Made by a program: the position numbers and the translations under genes
Shown: positions 57,062-64,000 of the stretch, in pieces
Layout: every line of letters begins with the position of its first letter
Position numbering within the stretch: the stretch's first letter is position 1
Notes under the pieces: generated by a model
What the model saw: only the letters and a program-made list of their open reading frames with translations
What the model was told of the DNA's origin: nothing
Databases searched by the model: none
Source of the DNA: JASLDZ01 sp964244065
Lineage (GTDB): Bacteria; Pseudomonadota; Alphaproteobacteria; Caulobacterales; Caulobacteraceae
DNA: 64,000 nt
Assembly (NCBI GenBank): GCA_964244065.1
Contig: CAXTHH010000002.1
Coordinates: 620,001-684,000, forward strand
Direction: 5' to 3'

Positions 57062-59694
57062 CAGCTCGCGGCCTTGGCGGCGCGCTTGGCCGGGGCCTTG
57101 GCCTTCGCCGGCGGCTTGGGCTTCGCGGCGGCCTTCTTGGCGGGAGCCTTGCGCGCCTTCTTCTCCACGCCCTCGACGCCCGCCTTGGCGTCCACCAGGC
57201 GGACGGCCTCCTCCAGGGTCAGCGCGTCTATGTCCGCGCCCTTGGGCAGGGTGACGTTCACCTTGCCGGCCTTGATGTACGCCCCGTAGCGGCCGGGCAT
57301 GATGCTGATCTCGTCGCCGCGCGCAGGGTGCGGGCCGAGCACGCGGGTGGGCGTCGCCGCCCCGCTGCGGCCGCGCGGGCCGCCCGCCTTCTTCTCGGCG
57401 ATCAGGGTGACGGCGCGGTTCAGGCCGATCTCGAAGGCGTCCTCGATCGAGTCCACGCTGGCGTAGGTCTTGCCGTGCTGCACGTAGGGGCCGTAGCGGC
57501 CAAGCCCGGCCAGGATGGGCTCGCCGTCCTCCGGGCTGCGCCCCACCTCGCGCGGCAGGCTCAGGAGCTTGAGCGCCTGCTCCAGGTCCAGTCCGCCGGG
57601 CGACCAGCCCTTGGGCAGGGACGAGCGCTTGGGCTTCTCGTCGCCCGAGAGCTCCACGTAGGGGCCGAAGCGGCCGACCTTGACCACCACCGGCTTGCCG
57701 CTGAAGGGATCGACGCCCAGCTCGCGGTCGCCGCCCTGCGCCTCGCCCTCGCCGCCCTCGCCTGTGGCGAACGGGCGGGTGAAGCGGCATTCGGGGTAGT
57801 TCGAGCAGCCGATGAAGGCGCCGTTGCGGCTGATGCGCAGGCCCAGGCGCCCGCCGTCGCGCCGCTCGGCGACGCAGGTGGGGCAGACGCGCGGGTCGGC
57901 GCCGTCCTCGCGCGGCGGGAACAGGGCGGGGCCGAGCGCGGCGTCGAGCACGTCGATCACCTCGCGCACGCCCTTGTCGCCCATGCCCTCGATGGCGGCG
58001 TGGAAGTCGCGCCAGAAGTCGCGCAGCAACACCTTGTAGTCGAGCTTGCCGTCGGAGACCTGGTCCAGCCGCGTCTCCAGGTCGGCGGTGAAGTCGTACT
58101 CCACGTAGCGCGAGAAGAACTCGGCCAGAAAGGCGATCAGCAGGCGACCTTTGTCCTCCGGCACGAACCTGTTCTTGTCCATGCGGACGTACATGCGGTC
58201 GCGCAGCACGGTGAGGATGCTGGCGTAGGTGGAGGGGCGGCCGATGCCGAGCTCCTCCATCTTCTTGACCAGGCTGGCCTCGGAGTAGCGAGGCGGCGGC
58301 TCGGTGAAGTGCTGGTCGGCGCGCGCCTCGCGCACCTGGGCCTTGGCGCCTTCAGCGATGGCGGGCAGGCGGCGGCTGTCGTCCTCGTCCGCGTCGCCCG
58401 CCTTGGGCGCGTCGTCGCGGCCCTCCTCGTACACGGCGAGGTAGCCGTCGAACTGGATCACCTGGCCGGTGGCGCGCAGGCCGGTGCGGCCGTCGGCCGT
58501 CTCCAGCTCCACCGTGGTGCGCTCGATGCGGGCGCTCTCCATCTGGCTGGCGGCCATGCGCTTCCAGATCAACTCGTAGAGCCGGCCGAGGTCGCCCTCC
58601 AGCCGCAGGCTCTCCGGGCGGCGGGCGAGGCTGGTCGGGCGGATCGCCTCGTGGGCCTCCTGGGCGTTCTTGGCCTTGGCCTTGTAGTAGCGCGGCTGCT
58701 CCGGGACGTACTCGGGTCCGAAGCGGTCGCCGATCACGCGGCGGGCCTCGCTGATGGCTTCGGGCGCCGCGGCCACGCCGTCCGTCCGCATGTAGGTGAT
58801 CAGGCCGCCCTGCTCGTCGACGCCCTCGTAGAGCTTCTGCGCGGCCTGCATGGTGCGCTGGGCGTTGAAGCCGAGCTTGCGCGCGGCCTCCTGCTGCAGG
58901 GTGGAGGTGGTGAAGGGCGGGGGCGGCGAGCGCCGGGCCGGCTTCTTCTCCACGCTGCGCACGGAAAAGGCACCGGCCTGCACGGCGGCGCGGGCGGCCT
59001 GGGCGGTCACAGCGTCCGGCAGGTCGTAGCGTCCGAGCTTCTTGCCGTCGTGGGTGACGAGCCGCGCCAGGAACGGGTCGGAGCCGGCGGCCACGTCGGC
59101 CTCCACCGTCCAGTATTCGCGGGCGCGGAACGCCTCGATCTCCTTCTCGCGCTCCACCACCAGGCGCAGGGCGACGGACTGCACGCGCCCGGCGGAGCGC
59201 GCGCCCGGCAGCTTGCGCCACAGCACGGGCGAGAGGGTGAAGCCCACCAGGTAGTCGAGGGCGCGGCGGGCCAGGTAGGCGTCCACCAGCTCCATGTCGA
59301 TCTGGCGGGGAGCGGCCATGGCGGCGGTGACCGCCGACTTGGTGATGGCGTTGAAGGTGACGCGGCGGACCTCGCCGTCCTTCTTCAGCGCCTTCTTCTT
59401 CTTCAACACCTCCAGCACGTGCCAGCTTATGGCCTCGCCCTCGCGGTCGGGGTCGGTGGCCAGGATGACGACGTCGGCGGTCTTGGACACGGCGGCGATG
59501 TCGGAGAGGCGCTTGGAGGCCTTGGCGTCCACCTCCCAGTCCATGGCGAAGTCGTCGTCGGGGCGGACGCTGCCGTCCTTGGCCGGCAGGTCGCGGACGT
59601 GGCCGTAGGAGGCCAGCACCTTGAAGCCCGAGCCGAGGTACTTCTCGATGGTCTTGGCCTTGGCGGGGCTCTCGACGACGACGACGTTGGTCAC
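57061..59694 (-). CDS. topA: DNA topoisomerase I
   Basis: An 877-residue type IA topoisomerase that relaxes negative supercoils. The TOPRIM domain starts VVVVESPAKAKTIEKYLG with ILATDPDREGEAI (metal-binding). The catalytic Tyr is in GLITYMRTDGVA, and GARSAGRVQSVALRLV is characteristic. The C-terminal part has a Topo zinc-finger-like segment (CPTCVAERRDGG and IGCSNYPECRF), several C-terminal repeats (VGRFGPYVELS, LGRYGPYVQHG, PGRYGAYIKAG) and a Lys/Ala/Pro-rich DNA-binding tail (KKARKAPAKKAAAKPK). The GTG at 59694 directly precedes the conserved start; an upstream frame adds only Pro/Arg. Confidence 0.96.
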   Translation of the reverse strand: MTNVVVVESPAKAKTIEKYLGSGFKVLASYGHVRDLPAKDGSVRPDDDFAMDWEVDAKASKRLSDIAAVSKTADVVILATDPDREGEAISWHVLEVLKKKKALKKDGEVRRVTFNAITKSAVTAAMAAPRQIDMELVDAYLARRALDYLVGFTLSPVLWRKLPGARSAGRVQSVALRLVVEREKEIEAFRAREYWTVEADVAAGSDPFLARLVTHDGKKLGRYDLPDAVTAQAARAAVQAGAFSVRSVEKKPARRSPPPPFTTSTLQQEAARKLGFNAQRTMQAAQKLYEGVDEQGGLITYMRTDGVAAAPEAISEARRVIGDRFGPEYVPEQPRYYKAKAKNAQEAHEAIRPTSLARRPESLRLEGDLGRLYELIWKRMAASQMESARIERTTVELETADGRTGLRATGQVIQFDGYLAVYEEGRDDAPKAGDADEDDSRRLPAIAEGAKAQVREARADQHFTEPPPRYSEASLVKKMEELGIGRPSTYASILTVLRDRMYVRMDKNRFVPEDKGRLLIAFLAEFFSRYVEYDFTADLETRLDQVSDGKLDYKVLLRDFWRDFHAAIEGMGDKGVREVIDVLDAALGPALFPPREDGADPRVCPTCVAERRDGGRLGLRISRNGAFIGCSNYPECRFTRPFATGEGGEGEAQGGDRELGVDPFSGKPVVVKVGRFGPYVELSGDEKPKRSSLPKGWSPGGLDLEQALKLLSLPREVGRSPEDGEPILAGLGRYGPYVQHGKTYASVDSIEDAFEIGLNRAVTLIAEKKAGGPRGRSGAATPTRVLGPHPARGDEISIMPGRYGAYIKAGKVNVTLPKGADIDALTLEEAVRLVDAKAGVEGVEKKARKAPAKKAAAKPKPPAKAKAPAKRAAKAAS

Positions 59695-59769
59695 GTGGTG
59701 GGGGGTGTCCGGGGAGGGCGGAGGCGCGGGAAGGTGGAGACCCGCCCCCCTCCCGTCAACACGCACGCT

Positions 59770-59808
59770 GTTGCACGTTCAGGTTGCACGCACAGGTTGT
59801 TCAATATA
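59770..59808. promoter_or_regulatory. Tandem 13-bp direct repeats near topA
   Basis: GTTGCACGTTCAG (59770-59782) and GTTGCACGCACAG (59783-59795) are adjacent direct repeats, followed by a more degenerate GTTGTTCAATATA (59796-59808) that includes a likely -10-like AATATAAC. They lie in the 135-bp gap shared by topA and the small plus-strand ORF. A cooperative regulator site is plausible. Confidence 0.45.
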
Positions 59809-59829
59809 ACAGTTCGCCATGAACGCGAG

Positions 59830-60033
59830 ATGGCGGGCATGAGCCAGGCGGGTGCGACGGCGGCGGAACCCGCGGCGGGGCCGCGCGGCCCCGCGCTGCT
59901 GGGCTATATCGAGGACATGCTGCTGGAGCTGGCGCACATGGCCTCCGCGGGCGGAGAGCCGGCGCTGGCCGCCTCCCTGGCCATCGCCGCCATCCAGGCG
60001 GGCACGCGCCGGCACGAGACGGGCGACGCCTAG
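59830..60033 (+). CDS. Small hypothetical protein, 67 residues
   Basis: The frame starts MAGMSQAGATAAEPAAGPRG and continues with a helix, LLGYIEDMLLELAHMASAGG, then EPALAASLAIAAIQAGTRRH. It is probably a short soluble helical protein. The start may be the second Met (59839). It is preceded by an AT-rich, promoter-like stretch, unusual here, which favours expression. The stop overlaps the dprA stop from the other strand (CTAG). No family is recognised. Confidence 0.6.
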   Translation: MAGMSQAGATAAEPAAGPRGPALLGYIEDMLLELAHMASAGGEPALAASLAIAAIQAGTRRHETGDA

Positions 60034-61133
60034 CTCCGCGCCACCCGCCCGCCCGGCAGCAGCTCCGCACGGCCGGCCAGGGCCAGCTCCACCAGCGCGG
60101 CGAACACGGCGGGCGCGGGGCCGCCGGCCGCGCGGACCAGCTCGTCGCGCGCCACGGGCACGGGGGAGAGCAGGGCCTCGACCCGGGCGCGCAGGGCGTC
60201 GGCCTCGCGGTCGAGGGCGGCGTGGTCCATCGGGGCGGGGGCGAAGAGGTCGCCCTGCGGCTCGCCCACGGCGGGCAGGCCCTCCAGCACGCGCAGCACG
60301 TCATCCACATCCTCGCATAGGTGCGCGCCCTGGCGGATGAGGTCGTTGGGGCCCTTGGCGCGGGGGTCCAGCGGCGAGCCGGGCACCGCCAGCACCTCGC
60401 GCCCCTGCTCGGCCGCCAGGCGCGCGGTGATCAGCGAGCCGGAGCGCAGTTCGGCCTCCACCACCACCACGGCGCGGGACAGGCCGGAGATGATGCGGTT
60501 GCGGCGGGGGAAGTCCTGCGCCTTGGCCCGGCGGCCGATCACGTTCTCGCTCACCAGGCAGCCCTCGCGCGTCAGGCGGGCGTGCAGCTCGCCGTGCTCG
60601 GGCGGGTAGACGTCGTCCACGCCGCCGCCCAGCACCGCCGCCGTCCCATGCGGCAGGGCGCCCGTGTGCGCCGCCCCGTCGATGCCGCGCGCCAGGCCGG
60701 AGACCACCGTCAACCCGGCCGCGCCGAGCGCCGCGCCCAGCTCGCGGGCGAAACGCTGGCCCCCGGCGGAGGCGACGCGGGCGCCCACGATGGCCACCGC
60801 CGGGCGCAGCAGCAGGCCGGCGTGCCCCCAGGTCCACAGCACGGGCGGCGGCGGGTCGAGGGCGGCCAGCAGGGGCGGGAACCCGGCCTCGCCCAGCACG
60901 CGCAGCTCGGCCCCGAGCGCTGCGCCCGCCGCCAGCTCGCGCTGGGCGTCCGCGGCGGTCGCCATGCGCAACGGGGCGCTCCGGCCGCCCCGCCGCGCCA
61001 GATCGGGCAGCGCCTCCAGGGCGCGGACGGCCGAGCCGTAGCGCGTCAGGAGCTCGCGGAAGGTGACGGGGCCGACGGCGTCCGTGCGCGCCAGCCGCAG
61101 CCGCGCGAGCCGCTCCCCGGCCGTCAGGCTCAC
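60030..61133 (-). CDS. dprA: DNA-processing protein DprA
   Basis: This 367-residue DprA binds incoming single-stranded DNA and loads RecA in natural transformation. The Rossmann-like core has AIVGARVASAGG, VVSGLARGIDGAAHTGAL, TAAVLGGGVDDVYPPEH, FPRRNRIISGLSRAVVVVEA and VPGSPLDPRAKGPNDLIRQG. An N-terminal SAM/HhH-like part and a C-terminal winged-helix (DLFAPAPMDHAALDREADAL and after) complete it. A GTG start at 61133 lies 10 bp after plsY on the same strand, so the two are likely co-transcribed. Other competence genes are not in the window. Confidence 0.95.
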   Translation of the reverse strand: MSLTAGERLARLRLARTDAVGPVTFRELLTRYGSAVRALEALPDLARRGGRSAPLRMATAADAQRELAAGAALGAELRVLGEAGFPPLLAALDPPPPVLWTWGHAGLLLRPAVAIVGARVASAGGQRFARELGAALGAAGLTVVSGLARGIDGAAHTGALPHGTAAVLGGGVDDVYPPEHGELHARLTREGCLVSENVIGRRAKAQDFPRRNRIISGLSRAVVVVEAELRSGSLITARLAAEQGREVLAVPGSPLDPRAKGPNDLIRQGAHLCEDVDDVLRVLEGLPAVGEPQGDLFAPAPMDHAALDREADALRARVEALLSPVPVARDELVRAAGGPAPAVFAALVELALAGRAELLPGGRVARS

Positions 61134-61143
61134 GCGGCGCGGC

Positions 61144-61791
<648 letters not shown>

Positions 61792-61884
61792 GCGCACCGA
61801 AGCTTAGTCGCCGCGACCCGCACGGCAAGCGCGAACCCGTCGCGCCCGCCGCACGTTGACGGCGCGGGACAAGGAGCGCCGCCC

Positions 61885-62244
61885 ATGGCCGGAACGTCGC
61901 ACGAGGATATCGCCAGGGCTTTTGCCGAGGCGGTGAACATGACGCCGGCCGCGCTCGAGACATGGCTGGAGACCGAGGAGTCCAAGTCCGTCGGCTGGGC
62001 GGGCGGCGCGAACAAGACGAGCAGCGCCGGCCCCGAGTCGGTCGGCCACCACGAGGGTCGCCGGATCGTGGAGATCAAGCGCAAGAAGAAGGCGGACCTC
62101 ACCGACGCCGACTACGCCGACATGAACAAGGTGGTCGGCTACGTCCACCGGCACCTCGCCCAGGGCGGCCCGAAGGAGGACGCGGAGCACAGCCGCTGGC
62201 GCTACAGCCTGATGAACTGGGGGCACGATCCTCTCAAGGGGTGA
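61885..62244 (+). CDS. DUF3140 domain-containing protein
   Basis: A 119-residue cytoplasmic protein: FAEAVNMTPAALETWLETEE, SKSVGWAGG, GRRIVEIKRKKKADLTDADY and VVGYVHRHLAQ, all features of the DUF3140 family, including the tail RWRYSLMNWGHDPLKG. The function is unknown. The basic stretch in the middle could bind nucleic acid. AAGGAG lies 9 bases upstream of the ATG, and plsY is divergent. Confidence 0.88.
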   Translation: MAGTSHEDIARAFAEAVNMTPAALETWLETEESKSVGWAGGANKTSSAGPESVGHHEGRRIVEIKRKKKADLTDADYADMNKVVGYVHRHLAQGGPKEDAEHSRWRYSLMNWGHDPLKG

Positions 62245-62247
62245 GCC

Positions 62248-62583
62248 TCAGCGGCCCCGCAGCATGCGGCGCAGGTCGGCCATCGTGCGCGCCGGGTGGA
62301 TGTCCGCGTCCACGCGCTCAGACGCGGGCTCATCCACGATCCACCGACGGCTGGCGCACGCCTCTCGCAGCACCACCGGCGTGCGCAGCGCGTCGCGCGA
62401 CGTGAAGGTGTCGTAGATCAGCCCTATCCGGCGCTCCCACCCGGCGCCGCCGGAACGACGCCGATGGCGGCGAGGCCCGAGCAGCCGACCGTCTCGGTCA
62501 CCCCGACGCCGAGCGTGACCACGGCCTGCGGCGCCTCGGCAAGCGGGAGCGCGAGGGTGGGGCGGCCAGGCGCGGCCGGTCAA
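62248..62583 (-). pseudogene. Possible decayed hypothetical gene
   Basis: Only the last 64 or so residues of this frame look like protein: ERRIGLIYDTFTSRDALRTP, VVLREACASRRWIVDEPA and IHPARTMADLRRML. Further upstream on the same strand the frame turns into Arg/Gly/His-rich nonsense. A neighbouring frame instead shows PTLALPLAEAPQAVVTLGVG and SGLAAIGVVPAAPGGSAG. This hints at a frameshift, but the region could also be non-coding. It lies between DUF3140 and pyrC'. Confidence 0.3.
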
Positions 62584-62593
62584 GCTGAGCCGG

Positions 62594-63892
62594 TCAGGTC
62601 TCCGCCCGGTGCACCACCCGCCCGTCGACCAGGGTCAGCAGCACCTCGCCCTGGAGGCGGCGGCCGTCGAACGGCGAGTTGTGGCTCTTGGAGAGCAGGC
62701 GGTCGGCGTCGATCACGCGGGGCGCGCCGATGTCGCAGAGGACGAGGTCGGCGGGGGCGCCGGGGGCCAGGCGGCCGGCCTGCTGGCCGAGCAGGCGGGC
62801 GGGGCCGAGGGTGACAGCGCGCACCAGCGGCAGCAGCGGGCACAGCCCCTCGTGGTGCAGCGACAGCAGGGCGGGCAGCAGCGTCTCCAGCCCCACCGCG
62901 CCCGGGGCCGCCTCGGCGAACGGCAGGCGCTTGTCCTCGGCGGGCGCGGGCGTGTGGGCGGAGGTGACGGCCTCCACCAGGCCGGAGGCGACGGCCTCCA
63001 CCAGCGCCAGCCGATCGTCCTCGCGGCGCAGCGGCGGGTCCAGGCGGTAGAAGGTGCGGTAGTCGCCGACGTCCAGCTCGTTGAAGCTGAGATGGTTGAT
63101 CGAGGCGGTGGCCGCGGCGGCCACGCCCCGGCCCTGCGCGGCGCGCAGGCGCTCGCAGCTGTCCGCGGTGGTTATCTGGTCCACCAGCAGGCGCGCGCCG
63201 GTGAGCTCGGCCAGCGCCAGGTCGCGCTCCAGGGTGATGCGCTCGGCCAGGGCGGGGGCGGCGGGCAGGCCCAGGCGGGCGGCGAGCTCGCCCTCCGTCG
63301 CGCAGGCGCCCTCGCTCAGGTACGGGTCGGCGGGGCGGTGGGCCACCATGGCCCCGTGCGCGTGGGCGTAGGTGAGCACGCGGCGCAGCAGCTTGCTGTC
63401 GGCCACCGTGCGGTCGCCGTCGGTGACGTAGGCGGCCCCGGCCTCGCGCATCAGCCCGATCTCGGCCATGCGCTCGCCCGCGCAGCCGCGGGTGGCGGCC
63501 CCGGCGGCCAGCACGTGCACGAGGTCGAGGTCGCGGGCGCGGCGCAGCACGAAGTCGATGGCGGCCGGATCGTCGAGCGCCGGGTCGGTGTCGGGCTGGA
63601 GCACCATCGTGGTGACGCCCCCGGCGGCGGCGGCGCGGGCGGCGGACTTCAGCGTCTCCTTCGGCTCGGCCCCGGGCTCGCCCGTCTTCACGCGCAGGTC
63701 GATCAGGCCGGGGATCAGCAGGGCTCCGCCGCAGTCGAGCATCTGCAGATCGGGCGAGGGCGACCCGAGCGCGGGCGCGCGGCGCACGTCGGCGATCACG
63801 CCCTCGGTGACGATCAGGGCGCCCGGGCCGTCGTAGCCGCTCTCCGGGTCGAGCAGGCGGGCGTTGACCAAGGCGAGGGGGCGGCGGCTCAC
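62594..63892 (-). CDS. pyrC: Dihydroorotase-like protein, probably inactive partner of aspartate carbamoyltransferase
   Basis: The protein is 432 residues. The fold is that of dihydroorotase (LALVNARLLDPESGYDGPGA, GGALLIPGLIDLRVKTGEPG, GGVTTMVLQPDTDPALDD, SAHTPAPAEDKRLPFAEA, GAVGLETLLPALLSL, NSPFDGRRLQGEV). But the metal-binding D-x-H-x-H-x-R at the end of strand 1 reads D-L-R-V-K-T-G, so both histidines are gone. This is the PyrC'-type, non-catalytic subunit that stabilises PyrB. The GTG start overlaps the pyrB stop, which supports a 1:1 complex. An active dihydroorotase must be encoded elsewhere. Confidence 0.93.
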   Translation of the reverse strand: MSRRPLALVNARLLDPESGYDGPGALIVTEGVIADVRRAPALGSPSPDLQMLDCGGALLIPGLIDLRVKTGEPGAEPKETLKSAARAAAAGGVTTMVLQPDTDPALDDPAAIDFVLRRARDLDLVHVLAAGAATRGCAGERMAEIGLMREAGAAYVTDGDRTVADSKLLRRVLTYAHAHGAMVAHRPADPYLSEGACATEGELAARLGLPAAPALAERITLERDLALAELTGARLLVDQITTADSCERLRAAQGRGVAAAATASINHLSFNELDVGDYRTFYRLDPPLRREDDRLALVEAVASGLVEAVTSAHTPAPAEDKRLPFAEAAPGAVGLETLLPALLSLHHEGLCPLLPLVRAVTLGPARLLGQQAGRLAPGAPADLVLCDIGAPRVIDADRLLSKSHNSPFDGRRLQGEVLLTLVDGRVVHRAET

Positions 63893-64000
63893 GGCGACCC
63901 GTTCCCGAGCCGCTCGGCCAAGCCGGCGAGCACCGCCATGCGTGCGGCGACGCCGAGCTCCACCTGATCCTGGATGAGGCTCACGGCCGGATCGTCGGCC
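63889..64000 (-). CDS. pyrB: Aspartate carbamoyltransferase, C-terminal end only
   Basis: The visible 36 residues (ADDPAVSLIQDQVELGVAAR, MAVLAGLAERLGNGSP) match the C-terminal helices of PyrB, including the S-L-I-x-x-Q-V-x-x-G-V-A-x-R-M. The rest lies beyond the right edge. It catalyses the first committed step of pyrimidine synthesis and overlaps pyrC' by 4 bp. Confidence 0.9.
   Translation of the reverse strand, partial: ADDPAVSLIQDQVELGVAARMAVLAGLAERLGNGSP

Noticed and set aside
59770..59808. Iterons of a replication origin
   Set aside because: Only two good 13-bp copies, no DnaA boxes, no replication initiator gene nearby. A regulatory site is simpler.

Overview
This window is very GC-rich chromosomal DNA from an alphaproteobacterium, almost certainly of the Caulobacteraceae. 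The best evidence is an adjacent divK-pleD pair. Both proteins have the Caulobacter architecture: phospho-acceptor Asp53 in each, and in PleD two receiver domains, GGEEF and an RxxD inhibitory site. A TonB receptor, an RND pump, GTG starts, stop/start overlaps of the ATGA or GTGA type and a tRNA-Lys(UUU) fit the same background. The strain is unusual in carrying a phosphonate gene cluster. It also carries several families of dispersed palindromic repeats in gene gaps, mostly where genes converge.

Layout. (1) 1-5.6 kb: a phosphonate locus with a divergent nucleotidyltransferase (partial), a PEP mutase-nucleotidyltransferase fusion, phosphonopyruvate decarboxylase, 2-aminoethylphosphonate (2-AEP) aminotransferase and a convergent CDP-alcohol phosphotransferase. 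Together they suggest PEP -> phosphonopyruvate -> phosphonoacetaldehyde -> 2-AEP -> CDP-AEP -> an AEP-headgroup lipid or other conjugate. (2) 5.8-13.1 kb: an aldehyde dehydrogenase and a membrane-anchored winged-helix regulator on the minus strand. Next comes an overlapping plus-strand chain of coaD, a secreted cyclophilin, a CHASE3-type histidine kinase, a receiver protein and a receiver-HisKA_2 kinase. (3) 13.1-22 kb: amino acid permease, secreted M28 peptidase, L-serine ammonia-lyase, a 50-residue ORF, tRNA-Lys and a TonB-dependent receptor. (4) 22-28.7 kb: TetR regulator, a palindromic operator and a tripartite RND efflux operon. The permease gene is broken by two 100-N scaffold gaps that look artefactual, because each is flanked by the same 55 bp on both sides. 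(5) 28.7-43.4 kb: Tricorn-like protease, alpha/beta hydrolase, queA-tgt, a DEAD-box helicase with a long charged tail, a sterol desaturase-family enzyme, an outer-membrane barrel, parE and a small secreted Kazal-like protein. (6) 43.5-53.8 kb: paired amidohydrolases, dinB with a zinc ribbon, a HAD hydrolase, divK-pleD, a DUF2007 protein, rpmG, a cytochrome P450 and a Nudix hydrolase. (7) 53.8-64 kb: rnr, topA, dprA, plsY and the pyrB-pyrC' pair (truncated by the window edge).

No CRISPR array, rRNA, integrase, transposase or prophage gene was recognised. The long ORFs opposite or out of frame with the listed genes are the usual GC-rich shadows and were left out. The most promising unusual system is the phosphonate/CDP-AEP locus at the left edge. 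The repeat families come next, some of which supply Shine-Dalgarno or C-terminal coding sequence to the phosphonate genes.
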